From positions 3,832,772-3,896,771 of the forward strand of contig CP007444.1 in assembly GCA_000632805.1 (NCBI GenBank): 64,000 nucleotides of DNA, in the 5' to 3' direction. The translations under genes were made by a program, and so were the position numbers. Shown here piece by piece: positions 1 to 8,767 of this stretch. The stretch is from Dyella jiangningensis. Its GTDB lineage: Bacteria; Pseudomonadota; Gammaproteobacteria; Xanthomonadales; Rhodanobacteraceae. The notes beneath the pieces are model-generated. The model ran no database searches, was not told where the DNA came from, and saw only the letters and a list, made by a program, of their open reading frames with translations. Each line of letters starts with the position of its first letter. The stretch's first letter is position 1.

Positions 1-942
1 GCCGCACTGGCGCCCTGGGTGTTTCGTCTCGCGGAGAAGTATCCGATTCGCGCGCCGCTGCGCCTGCGGGGCCTGGGCAGGCAGCTGCCGCTGAGCCTTG
101 GCGTCACGCTGCTGAGCATGGTGATCGGCGCGTTCGTTTCCACGCTGTTCGAGCCCAGCGGCTTCATGCAGCAGCTGCGGTATTTCATCGGGCAGCATTT
201 CGCGACGGGGCTGCTCACCTATTGGGCGCTGTTCGCGATTCAGCAGGCCATGGCCTTTCACGAGGAGAAGGCTCGCCGCGAACTCGAAACGAGCCGGCTC
301 ACCGCCGAGCTGGCGCAATCACGCCTGCTGGCACTCAAGTCGCAATTGCAGCCGCACTTCCTCTTCAACACGCTGCATGCGATTGCCACCCTGCTCGACG
401 AGGATGCGCTATCGGCCGAGGACATGCTGATGCGCCTGAGCGAACTGCTGCGTGCTTTTCTCGAAGACTACGATGGCCAGGAGATCAGCCTGCGTCGCGA
501 GCTGGTGCTGCTGGACCTGTACCTCGGCATCCAGCGCATGCGCTTCAAGGATCGCCTGACCACGCAGATCTATATCAGCCCGGACACGTTGCGAAGCGCC
601 GTGCCCAGTCTCATCCTGCAACCGATCGTGGAGAACGCCATACGCCACGGCATCGGAGAACGTGTCGGTTCCGATTGCATCGAGATCGAGAGTCGCCGCG
701 AAGGCGACAGTCTTCGCATCGACGTGCGCAATCGCAACAGCACGTTGGAGCATGGCGCAACTACGTCATCGGGGCACGGCATCGGCCTCTCGAATACGAT
801 GCTGCGCCTGCGGGAACTCTACGGAGATGCCGCGGACATTCGCCTCGACATGATCTGGCCACAAGGCGTGGTGTGCCGCCTGCGCCTGCCCTTCCGTGAA
901 ATCGAGGAGCCCGATGACGCTCCCGAAGTGGCGACGGCATGA
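1..942 (+). CDS. LytS/YehU-type sensor histidine kinase (5' partial)
   Basis: Membrane sensor kinase of the LytS/AlgZ/YehU class (His_kinase plus HATPase), which passes phosphate to a LytTR response regulator. The reading frame is open to the first base of the window, so the true start lies upstream; the first in-frame GTG at 19 is probably internal. Two hydrophobic stretches are visible (about codons 30-45 and 60-80), followed by a short coiled linker. The phospho-acceptor His is encoded at 355-357 in the motif LQPHFLFNTLH. The N-box (LQPIVENAIRHG) and a glycine box (GHGIGLSNT) follow. The stop overlaps the next gene's ATG by four bases (ATGA), so the two are translated together as a two-component pair. 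The signal sensed cannot be told from the sequence. Confidence 0.9.
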   Translation, partial: AALAPWVFRLAEKYPIRAPLRLRGLGRQLPLSLGVTLLSMVIGAFVSTLFEPSGFMQQLRYFIGQHFATGLLTYWALFAIQQAMAFHEEKARRELETSRLTAELAQSRLLALKSQLQPHFLFNTLHAIATLLDEDALSAEDMLMRLSELLRAFLEDYDGQEISLRRELVLLDLYLGIQRMRFKDRLTTQIYISPDTLRSAVPSLILQPIVENAIRHGIGERVGSDCIEIESRREGDSLRIDVRNRNSTLEHGATTSSGHGIGLSNTMLRLRELYGDAADIRLDMIWPQGVVCRLRLPFREIEEPDDAPEVATA

Positions 943-1727
943 AGATCACGGTGCTGGTCGTCGACGATGAGCCGCTGGCGCGACGCGCGATCGTACGGCA
1001 ACTGGACAACGATCCGGACATCGAATTGCTTGGCGAATGCGGCGACGGCGCGTCTGCCGTCAAGGCCATCCGTCAGCACTCCCCCGATCTCGTCTTTCTC
1101 GACGTGCAGATGCCGGCGCTTACGGGCATCGACGTCGTGGCCGCGATCGGCGTCGATCGCATGCCCGCCATCGTGTTCGTCACGGCCTACGAACAATACG
1201 CGGTCAAAGCCTTCGAAGCCAACGCCATCGACTACCTGGTCAAGCCATTCAGTCGCGAGCGCCTTGCGCACACCTTGTCGCGCGCGAAGGGACGGCTCGC
1301 GGAGCGCCCTCACCATGACGAGCTATCGTCCAACCGGATCCTGCAGGCGCTGGATGCGTTGCGCCAGCGCGACCAGTACGTCGAACGCCTGCCGGTGCGT
1401 ACCGACGAGCACATCGCTTTCGTCGGCGTCGACGACATCGTGTGGATCAAGGCCAGCGGCAATGTCGTGCTGCTGCATCTGGCCGACCGCGTCCACGAGT
1501 TGCGAGAAACGATGACATCGTTGGCCACCCGGCTCGACCCCCGGCATTTCGCACGCATCCACCGCTCGGCGATCATCAATGTGCGGCGTGTCCAGGCGAT
1601 CCATCCCTGGTTCAACGGTCACCACGTCGTCACCATGGATACCGGCCAGAAGCTGCGCATGAGCCGCTACCAGCACGAGGCGTTCCTGCGGCTTGTCTCC
1701 GCCCGGGATACGAAGACCGAAAGCTAA
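939..1727 (+). CDS. LytTR-family response regulator
   Basis: Transcriptional response regulator of 262 residues, AlgR/LytR class. The N-terminal receiver domain shows the acidic pair D9-D10, the phosphorylated D55 in VFLDVQMP and the YLVKPF lysine loop near residue 107. A LytTR DNA-binding domain fills the C-terminal half from about residue 150 (IVWIKASGNVVLLH, then FARIHRSAIINVRRV). It overlaps the upstream kinase by four bases and is surely its partner. No target genes can be read from the sequence; the envelope sugar genes that follow lie 500 nt away and need not be under its control. Confidence 0.93.
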   Translation: MKITVLVVDDEPLARRAIVRQLDNDPDIELLGECGDGASAVKAIRQHSPDLVFLDVQMPALTGIDVVAAIGVDRMPAIVFVTAYEQYAVKAFEANAIDYLVKPFSRERLAHTLSRAKGRLAERPHHDELSSNRILQALDALRQRDQYVERLPVRTDEHIAFVGVDDIVWIKASGNVVLLHLADRVHELRETMTSLATRLDPRHFARIHRSAIINVRRVQAIHPWFNGHHVVTMDTGQKLRMSRYQHEAFLRLVSARDTKTES

Positions 1728-2229
1728 CGGCCTCATGCGGCTGCCGTCATCGGTCGGCGAACGCCTGCTCGCGAAGCGACGACGACCACGACAGGTTATC
1801 GCCGGCTACGGCCGGCACAGTCATCCAGCGACCAACCGGGCTTCGCTCGATCGCAAGATCGCGCGCCATGGGCCACGTGCGCCATTGCTGTCGTACCCGC
1901 GCGACGAGACGCAATCTCATTTCGATCGCAGGCAAACCGCGCTGGAACAGCACAACACACTTTTTTAGCAAACGCCGATGGCGCGCAGGCGCGTTTTTAT
2001 TCGGATGGCCAAACCGATGCCTTCTTCGGCTGAAATCGAACGATCCCACGCCGCGCCGCTCGCGTCTGCCTGACATACTCGCTAAATCGTCCATGGATAA
2101 GCTTCGCGAAAGTAAGCGGTCAGATACTTGGTTGGCCAAGGGAGGGCCTTGTACCAACCGCTTCGCAAGAAGCGCTGCGCTGGAAGCGGCGGTTTAACTC
2201 AATGGCAACGTTTTCCCTTCTGGTGTCGC
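1728..2229. other. Intergenic region of about 500 nt
   Basis: No convincing gene lies here. A perfect GCCGGC/GCCGGC hairpin with a TACG loop is at 1801-1816. A weak terminator-like structure (AAACGC...GCGTTT, then a T run) is at about 1970-1997 and could end transcription from the two-component operon. From 2128 the stretch is in frame with the following glycosyltransferase through a TTG, but that start has no good ribosome binding site. Confidence 0.4.
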
Positions 2230-3348
2230 GTGCAAACAACCGGCGTTAATGCAAAGCAGGAATCCCTGCCGAAAAAAGGCGTGTATCGCATCCTGATCTG
2301 CCGGCCGAACCATCGGCTCGGCAATACGATCCTGTTGACGCCTTTGATCACGGAACTGGAACGCCTGTACAAGGGAGCCGAGATCGACATCCTTTCGGAA
2401 GGCCCGATCGCCGAAGAGGTGTTCACCACGTTCTTCAGCGTGAAGAACGTCTATTGCCTTCCCAAGCGCGGCTTCAAGCACCCCTTCCGCTTCCTCGGCA
2501 TGCTGCTGCGCATTCGCGAGATCCAATACGACCTGATCGTCGACCCCTGCCTCGGCTCGGGCTTCAGTCGCGCCCTGACCAAGTTCCTGCGCGGCCGCTA
2601 CAAGCTTGGCTTCAGTGACGATGCAACGCATTCGGGCTTGACCCATCCCGTGCCGACCGCCGCTGCGCTCAAGCACATGGCCCAGCGCCCCATCAACCTG
2701 CTGCGCTGGGCGTACAAACACTACGCGGGCGATGGCGAGACCGCTGCCGAATATCCGTCCCTGGATATCCGTCTTTCCGACGAGGAACGCGCGCATGGTC
2801 GCGCGGTGATAGGACAGCTTCTGCCAGCGCCGCGCCAGGGCAGCGCCGCGCCGATCGTCGGCATCTTCGCGAATGCCACGGGTGCCAAGCGTTATCCCGC
2901 GGCATGGTGGAACGAGTTCATCGCGGCCTTCGAGGCGATGAGCCCGCAAGCGCGCATTCTCGAACTCATCCCGATGCACGGACATTCCATGCTGGGCGAA
3001 ACGTATCCTGGCTATTACTCTTCCGACATTCGACGCATGGGCGCGGTGATGGCGGGCATGGACCTGATGATCACGGCCGACTGCGGCGTCATGCATCTGG
3101 CCGTGGCTTCCAAAGTGCCGACGGTCGGTATGTTCTGCGTCACCGATGCTTCGGTGTACGCACCCTACGGACTGGGAAGTTGCTCACTGATGACACATGG
3201 CCTATCCGCAAAAGACGCCGCCGAGCAGGTCGTCCGGACCTATGCCGCGCTGCTTGGGCGTGTGGCCGCGCTCAATACGGCTGCCGCGACCGACCCCGAG
3301 CTGGACTGGAACCAGGCGGGCCTGGGCAGCCTGGGGCTGTCGCACTGA
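2230..3348 (+). CDS. Glycosyltransferase family 9 (heptosyltransferase-like)
   Basis: Cytosolic GT-B glycosyltransferase of family 9, the family of the LPS core heptosyltransferases WaaC/WaaF. Characteristic features are the N-terminal ILICRPNHRLGNTILLTPLI segment, which matches the family's GD(A/V)-type acceptor motif region, and the C-terminal TADCGVMHLAVASKVPTVGMF segment, which resembles the ADP-heptose binding site. The start is uncertain: a GTG at 2230 gives 372 residues, whereas the frame stays open upstream to a TTG at 2128 and a later GTG lies at 2281; none has a strong Shine-Dalgarno. Two ArnT-like transferases follow on the same strand (gap 6 nt, then 8 nt), so the three probably act on one envelope glycan. 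The exact donor sugar is unknown. Confidence 0.8.
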   Translation: MQTTGVNAKQESLPKKGVYRILICRPNHRLGNTILLTPLITELERLYKGAEIDILSEGPIAEEVFTTFFSVKNVYCLPKRGFKHPFRFLGMLLRIREIQYDLIVDPCLGSGFSRALTKFLRGRYKLGFSDDATHSGLTHPVPTAAALKHMAQRPINLLRWAYKHYAGDGETAAEYPSLDIRLSDEERAHGRAVIGQLLPAPRQGSAAPIVGIFANATGAKRYPAAWWNEFIAAFEAMSPQARILELIPMHGHSMLGETYPGYYSSDIRRMGAVMAGMDLMITADCGVMHLAVASKVPTVGMFCVTDASVYAPYGLGSCSLMTHGLSAKDAAEQVVRTYAALLGRVAALNTAAATDPELDWNQAGLGSLGLSH

Positions 3349-3354
3349 TGGCTC

Positions 3355-5127
3355 GTGTTCGCTGTGGATGATCGCACCCCGTCGCCAGGCCACCCTGCCG
3401 TAGCGGACTCCACGCACCGGGAACGTCGTGAACGTTGGCTGCTGATGCTGCTGGCGTTGCTGTTGCTGGCGGCGGGCATAGGCATGCGCACGCCCACGCC
3501 ATCCGACGAGCCGCGCTTTGCGCTCGTGGCCCACCAGATGGTGGCGTCCGGCAATTGGCTGATTCCCCATCGCGGCAGCGACTGGTACTCGGACAAGCCA
3601 CCGACGTTCATGGCCATGCAGGCTGCGTCGCATGCATTGACCGGCAACTGGCAGATTGCGTTTCTGCTTCCCTCGCTGCTCGCGTCGCTGGGTACGCTGT
3701 GGCTGATCTATGACCTGGCACGGCGACTATGGGGCCACAAGGCGGGCCTGTGGGCGGCACTCGCCCTGTTGAGCACGGTGCAGTTCGTGTTCCAGGCCAA
3801 GCGCGGCCAGATCGATCCGACAGTCACGTTCTTCGTCACGGCCGCCAACTACGGCCTATTGCGTCATTTCCTGCTCGGGCCTGATCGGCGCGCGCTGTGG
3901 CTCGGCTGCTTTGCCGCGGGCCTGGGCGTCATCACCAAGGGCGTGGGCGTACTTGCCTTCCTCATGCTGATCCCGTGGCTGGTCGCGCGACGCTGGCGCT
4001 GGCAAGGGTTGTCTTCCGCACGGGAGCACGTGACGACCTGGATCGGGGCGGCGCTGGCCTTTCTCGGCGCCATGGCGTGCTGGTTGCTGCCCTTGGCGAT
4101 TTATGTGCACATACATGACAGCGCCACCGCACGCGACTACATCAGCGACATCTTCATCAACCAGACGCTTCATCGATACGTCCATCCGTGGAACAGCTTC
4201 CAGCCGCCATGGTTCTACCTGGAAGTGATCTTCACCTCGTGGCTGCCACTCAGCCTGGCCTTGCCCGGGCTGCTGCCTGCGTGGCGGCAACGGCTGCGCG
4301 AACGCGATGCCAGGTTCCTGCTGCCGCTGACCTGGTCGCTGCTGCTGATCGTGTTTTTCAGCCTCACGCGCGCCAAGCGCGACGTCTACATCATGCCGGC
4401 GCTGCCATTGCTGGCGCTGTGCGCCGGTCCGTTCCTGCGCGACATACTGCAACGGCGCTGGGCCCAATGGCTCGCGCTGGCATTCGTCGCGGCACTGGCG
4501 GTGCCCGCTCTGGTGGTGGGCTTGCAGGGGATGCTGCATCCGACGGCATGGACCCGGCATTTCGTCGAGGCGCGTCAGCTCGGTGATCAGGCGCCATCGT
4601 TCTGGATCGCCTGCCTCGTCATGGGTGCCTGGATGTGCCTGTGCATTGCCGCAGGTCGCCTGCGCCACGCAGGCGCGGCGCTGCTCGCCAGCCTTGCCGG
4701 TCTTTGGCTGGTATGGGGCCTGTGGGTAGCGCCTTTGCTGGCCCGCGCGAGTTCGCAGGCGCCCTTGGTGCAACGCGTCGAGCAAGCCATCGGGCCGGAT
4801 GCGGAGCTCGCCCTCGTTGCCTGGAAGGAAGAACTTCCGCTGGCCTTCCAGCGCAAGGTCACCGACTTCGGTTTCGTCACGCCGTGGCACGAGCAATTGG
4901 CGGCCGCCATCCGTTGGCAGGAGCAGAAGCCGGCGCAACGCTGGGTATTGATACTTTCCGACGTCATGGCGCCCTGCATCGACAAGGCGGCGACGCTCGA
5001 CATGGGGGTCACCAGCGGGCGCGACTGGCGCATTTACCGGCTCGATGCCGTCGCCCCCGCCTGCCGCGGCGGCGTCGTGCCGGTCGGTGACGTCGAGGAC
5101 TGGGGCGGCATCGACAAGCGTCGCTGA
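3355..5127 (+). CDS. ArnT-like integral membrane glycosyltransferase (first copy)
   Basis: GT-C membrane transferase of 590 residues related to ArnT and protein O-mannosyltransferases (GT83/GT39), which move a sugar from a polyprenyl phosphate to lipid A or another periplasmic acceptor. After a first transmembrane helix (about residues 25-42) comes the family signature SDEPRFA, then WLIPH and DKPPTF, where the Asp-Glu pair is the expected catalytic or metal site. About ten further hydrophobic segments follow, then a soluble tail of about 120 residues. The GTG start at 3355 (or GTG at 3364) lies 6 nt past the GT9 gene. The next gene is a paralogue, suggesting two successive sugar additions. 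Calling it ArnT proper would need the arn sugar-synthesis genes, which are not in this window. Confidence 0.82.
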   Translation: MFAVDDRTPSPGHPAVADSTHRERRERWLLMLLALLLLAAGIGMRTPTPSDEPRFALVAHQMVASGNWLIPHRGSDWYSDKPPTFMAMQAASHALTGNWQIAFLLPSLLASLGTLWLIYDLARRLWGHKAGLWAALALLSTVQFVFQAKRGQIDPTVTFFVTAANYGLLRHFLLGPDRRALWLGCFAAGLGVITKGVGVLAFLMLIPWLVARRWRWQGLSSAREHVTTWIGAALAFLGAMACWLLPLAIYVHIHDSATARDYISDIFINQTLHRYVHPWNSFQPPWFYLEVIFTSWLPLSLALPGLLPAWRQRLRERDARFLLPLTWSLLLIVFFSLTRAKRDVYIMPALPLLALCAGPFLRDILQRRWAQWLALAFVAALAVPALVVGLQGMLHPTAWTRHFVEARQLGDQAPSFWIACLVMGAWMCLCIAAGRLRHAGAALLASLAGLWLVWGLWVAPLLARASSQAPLVQRVEQAIGPDAELALVAWKEELPLAFQRKVTDFGFVTPWHEQLAAAIRWQEQKPAQRWVLILSDVMAPCIDKAATLDMGVTSGRDWRIYRLDAVAPACRGGVVPVGDVEDWGGIDKRR

Positions 5128-5135
5128 GTGGAACA

Positions 5136-6851
5136 ATGACATCGCACAACGAGCCATGCGTGCCCAACCAGAACCCTAGCGCGACGCAGTCCACCTACCC
5201 GGCCGCAGGTCGCCATGCATCCTTGCGCGACCTGTGGACCACGCTCGCGGCCATGCCGTGGTTGTGGTGCTGGCTGATCGCCGCGTTGGTCGCCATCTTC
5301 CAGCATGGGCCGATGCCCATGTATTCCACCCGCACGCTGTCGGTGGCATGGGAAATGTGGACGCACCACAGCTTCATCCTGCCCTACCTCAATGGCGAGC
5401 CTTACAGCGAAAAGCCGCCGCTCCTGCTGTGGCTGATCCACCTCGGATGGCTGGTGGGTGGCGTGGGGGATGTATGGCCTCGCGTGATGGAAGTGCTGCT
5501 GGGTGCGCTGCAGCTCGTGCTGGTGGCGGCGCTGGCACGCCGGCTCTTTCCGCAACGTCCCGCGGTGGCGCGCACGGCGCCGTGGATCGCTGGCGCGTTT
5601 ACGTTTGGGTTCCTGTTCGGTCTGCAGGTGATGTACGAAGTGCTGCTCGCCGACTGCGTGCTGGCCGCGTTGCTGTGCCTGACACCGAAGCCTGGGCGCG
5701 ACGCGCCGCGCTTCGCCTGGTTTGCACTCGCGGTGGGCCTGGGGCTGCTCAGCAAGGGCCCGGTGATGTTGCTGCACGTGGCCTTTCCATGGCTGCTTGG
5801 TCCGGTGTGGAACCGATGGGCGCAACAGGAGCGGCGGCGTTGGTACCTGCGTGGCGCGATCGCCATCGCTGCAGGCGGCCTGCTGCTGCTGGCGTGGGTG
5901 CTTGCCGCCACCGACGCGGGCGGCGAGGCGTATCGGCAACGATTGTTGATCCATCAGACGGCCGGGCGCGTCGTCGATGCCTTCGCTCACGCCGAACCGT
6001 TCTGGTGGTACGTGCCGTTGCTTCCGGTGCTGACCTTGCCGTTCTCGCTATGGCCTCGATGCTGGGCGGCGCTGGCGACGTTGCGGCGACCGTTCGAGCA
6101 CGGGCTGCGTTGCCTGTTCGCATGGCTCGGCCCGGTTCTGCTCGGATTTTCCGCCGTCAGCGGCAAGCAGCCCTATTACCTGCTGCCTGAATTTGGCGGC
6201 TTCGCGTTGCTGGTCGCTTTTGCGCTCGCATCGCGCGAGGAACATCATCCGTCGGGTCCGCGATGGTGGCAGCCATGGCCTCTGGCCTTGTTGCTGGGTG
6301 CGGGCGGCATCGCCTTGGCGCTACTGGGCAACCTGGTCCGCAGCGGGCATGTCGTCGATCATCAGCTGGTGGAAGTGTCGCGCTACGGCCTTCCATTCGG
6401 GATGCTTTTCCTGATGCTGGCACTGGTACTGGCGGTGCCACGCAAGGCCGAGCTGCAGCGCATCGCTGTCGTTGGCCTGATCGCCGCGGTTGCCGCCAAC
6501 GGCCTGTTCACGCTCACCATCTGGCCTGCCTACGATTTCACGCCGGTCGCGCGGATGCTGGCCAAGGCCGAAGCGGAAGGTCATCCCATGGCCAATTTCG
6601 AATCGAACGATGGCCAATACACCTTCCTGGGAAGACTGACCCAGCCGGTGACGCAGCTTCATGGCATGGCCGAAGCCACGCGCTGGGCGCAGGATCATCC
6701 TGACGGGCTGGTGATCACCTACCCTCGCCGCCTGACAGCGCTCGATCGCACGCACGCCGCCTATATCCAGCCGTTCCGCGGCATCTGGCTTGCGGTATGG
6801 CCGGCTCCCGACTTCGTGCAGGCCCAGGCGAAAGGCCAGCTTGACGATTAG
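5136..6851 (+). CDS. ArnT-like integral membrane glycosyltransferase (second copy)
   Basis: Second GT-C transferase, 571 residues, starting at an ATG eight bases after the first. The N-terminal motif region is recognisable (MYSTRTLSVAWEMW, then SFILPYLNGEPYSEKPPLLL) but the DEPR acidic pair of the neighbour is replaced by a Tyr-Ser-Thr-Arg segment, so the two copies probably differ in donor or activity. About eleven transmembrane helices are predicted by eye, ending in a soluble domain. Undecaprenyl-phosphate-linked sugar is the expected donor from the family. Transcribed with the upstream two genes as an apparent three-gene operon; the next gene is convergent. Confidence 0.8.
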   Translation: MTSHNEPCVPNQNPSATQSTYPAAGRHASLRDLWTTLAAMPWLWCWLIAALVAIFQHGPMPMYSTRTLSVAWEMWTHHSFILPYLNGEPYSEKPPLLLWLIHLGWLVGGVGDVWPRVMEVLLGALQLVLVAALARRLFPQRPAVARTAPWIAGAFTFGFLFGLQVMYEVLLADCVLAALLCLTPKPGRDAPRFAWFALAVGLGLLSKGPVMLLHVAFPWLLGPVWNRWAQQERRRWYLRGAIAIAAGGLLLLAWVLAATDAGGEAYRQRLLIHQTAGRVVDAFAHAEPFWWYVPLLPVLTLPFSLWPRCWAALATLRRPFEHGLRCLFAWLGPVLLGFSAVSGKQPYYLLPEFGGFALLVAFALASREEHHPSGPRWWQPWPLALLLGAGGIALALLGNLVRSGHVVDHQLVEVSRYGLPFGMLFLMLALVLAVPRKAELQRIAVVGLIAAVAANGLFTLTIWPAYDFTPVARMLAKAEAEGHPMANFESNDGQYTFLGRLTQPVTQLHGMAEATRWAQDHPDGLVITYPRRLTALDRTHAAYIQPFRGIWLAVWPAPDFVQAQAKGQLDD

Positions 6852-6959
6852 CGCGCCGCTGGCCGTTCGCATCGACGCTCGGCGGCGCCCGCGGCGATAA
6901 CGACAAGGTTGCCTTCCCGCTGCTGCGAGAGGCACCACGCCACGCGAAATCGGCGCTGC

Positions 6960-8441
6960 TTACTGGATCGTCGCGACGTCCACGCGCCCGGCGCGCGCCG
7001 CCTTCACCAGCGCCTCGTGATCGCGCTCGTTCTGGTCGGCATATGCGACCGCGAACGACGCCATCGCGTCGGCGAATGCATCGCTCTTGCCCAGGTAGCC
7101 GGCCAGCACGACGGCATCGGTCGATCGCGCATGCGCGCGCGCCACCGCGTGCGCGCAAAGGCGTCCGTAGCGGCGCATGTTGGCCGGCTTCATCAGTTCC
7201 ACCTGCGGTGATACCTTCGCGTCGCGCAGCTGGCGCACATAGAACTGGCGATTCGCGCCCTGCGTCCATCCCAGGAACATGTCGCTGGCCGATTGCATGA
7301 GACGCTGCCCTGTCACCACGCGCTGCCCCTGGTGCTTGTATGGACACTTGCCGACGAAAGGCTCGATGACCGACTCGCGCGCTTCCTTGAACTGCAGGAA
7401 CAACGGATCGCCATTGCCCGACACCAGCAGCATGATGCCGCAATAGGTGCCCACGCTCCCCACGCCGACCACCTTGATGGCGGTATCCATCGGTTCGAAA
7501 CGGTCGAGCAGCACGCGCCGCTCCGGCGAGAGCGATTCACGATAGGCGGCGAACGCCTTCAGGCGATCTTCCTGGCTCACCTCGTTCTGCAAGGCATTGT
7601 CGTGATAGATCAGCGGCGGCTCGTCCTGGATGCGCGGCGGCGAACCGCCCGCGACGGTCAGCTTGACGAACTCCTTGGTATGCGCGGTGTGTTCCACCGC
7701 CTTGCGCACGGTCTTGATCGCCACCTTCTTCAGTTGCTGGTCTTCCATGCGATCGATGACGTCCTGCAGATCGATATGGTCGTACCAGGCCGACAGCAGC
7801 GGCATCGCCGCATAGCCGGCCATGTAATCGCGATAGGCGGATGCCGCTTCCCACGCAGCCTCCTTGGCCTCCTGCGCACTGAAGCCATTGGCACGCGATG
7901 CCACCACCAGGCTCGCGCAAAGGCGCTTGATGTCCCACTCCCACGGGCCCGGCGTGGTCTCGTCGAAATCGTTGATGTCGAACACCAGCTTTCGCTCGGG
8001 CGTGGCGAAGCCACCGAAGTTGACCAAGTGCGCGTCTCCGCAGATCTGCAGATGGATGCCGGTGTTCGCGGTGGTGGACAGATCGCCTGCCATGATCGCC
8101 GCGGCGCCGCGGTAGAACGCGAACGGCGATGCCATCATGCGTCCATAGCGGATGGGCACCAGCGCTTCGATGCGCCCTTTGGAGGTTTCGATCAGCACGT
8201 CCACCGGATCAAACCGCTTGCGTGTCGGCGACCAGCCCCCCAGAGCCTTGCGGGAGCAGACCGAGCGCAACGCCTTGCCCATGGCCTCGCGGTCTTCCAC
8301 CGTGTGCCTGAAGCTGTGCGGCAGCATGCTCTCCAGCGGCGCCGGCGGTGGCGCCGCCACCTTGGCCTTGTGCCGACTCGCCGTGCGTGCCTTGCCGGGA
8401 TGCTTGCGGGAAGAAACCTGAGGCTCAGCTACCGTGGACAT
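6960..8441 (-). CDS. DUF2252 family protein
   Basis: Soluble protein of 493 residues belonging to DUF2252, a family with a protein-kinase-like or aminoglycoside-phosphotransferase-like fold and no established substrate. The signature GDAHLVNFGGF followed by VFDINDFDET is plain; in kinase-like folds these residues would serve as the catalytic loop and metal-binding Asp. The N-terminus is Lys/Arg/Pro rich and probably disordered. I chose the ATG at 8441 because AAGGGGG sits about nine bases upstream; an upstream in-frame start at 8471 would add ten residues without a binding site. It stands alone, convergent with the ArnT-like genes. Function is unknown. Confidence 0.85.
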   Translation of the reverse strand: MSTVAEPQVSSRKHPGKARTASRHKAKVAAPPPAPLESMLPHSFRHTVEDREAMGKALRSVCSRKALGGWSPTRKRFDPVDVLIETSKGRIEALVPIRYGRMMASPFAFYRGAAAIMAGDLSTTANTGIHLQICGDAHLVNFGGFATPERKLVFDINDFDETTPGPWEWDIKRLCASLVVASRANGFSAQEAKEAAWEAASAYRDYMAGYAAMPLLSAWYDHIDLQDVIDRMEDQQLKKVAIKTVRKAVEHTAHTKEFVKLTVAGGSPPRIQDEPPLIYHDNALQNEVSQEDRLKAFAAYRESLSPERRVLLDRFEPMDTAIKVVGVGSVGTYCGIMLLVSGNGDPLFLQFKEARESVIEPFVGKCPYKHQGQRVVTGQRLMQSASDMFLGWTQGANRQFYVRQLRDAKVSPQVELMKPANMRRYGRLCAHAVARAHARSTDAVVLAGYLGKSDAFADAMASFAVAYADQNERDHEALVKAARAGRVDVATIQ

Positions 8442-8767
8442 GGATGCCCCCTTCGAGATTGAGCGTAACAAGGCGAGCGGCCGATCGGCCGGTCAGATCT
8501 CCATTTGACGCCCACCGGGGCCGGATGGGAACCGAAAAATTACGTGAATCGGGCGAAATTCCTGCGCAGGCCCCTCGCTACCGGCCGGCCCGCCCCTCCA
8601 CGACCCAGGAGTCAAATAAGCCAAACCATCCCGGGCATCCTGCCGCCAACGCGGCATGCGCGGCGGCATCAAGCGCCGTCTGACGGAATCCTGCGTTTGC
8701 GGCGCACGCGCATCAAAAGAAAAGGGCCGGCATGGCCGGCCCTTTTCCGCAGACGCGTGGCGAAGCA
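8442..8767. other. Intergenic region between DUF2252 and M3 peptidase genes
   Basis: No gene is evident in these 326 bases. It should hold the promoter for the DUF2252 gene. A self-complementary CGGCCGATCGGCCG lies at about 8479-8492, and the terminator of the peptidase gene is at 8720-8746. Confidence 0.4.
8720..8746 (-). terminator. Intrinsic terminator after the M3 peptidase gene
   Basis: Perfect stem GGGCCGGC / GCCGGCCC with an ATG loop (8724-8742), flanked by A and T runs on the two sides, so it can act in either direction. It lies about 22 nt past the stop of the minus-strand peptidase gene. Confidence 0.85.

Noticed and set aside
2202..2249. Fifteen-codon mini-ORF ahead of the GT9 gene, possible leader peptide
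   Set aside because: No Shine-Dalgarno and no regulatory codon pattern; treated as chance.
2256..2269. GCAGG-AATC-CCTGC palindrome, also at 38198-38211 and similar to the dnaG stem
   Set aside because: Only 14 bases and inside coding sequence in both places; chance cannot be excluded, so not called a repeat family.
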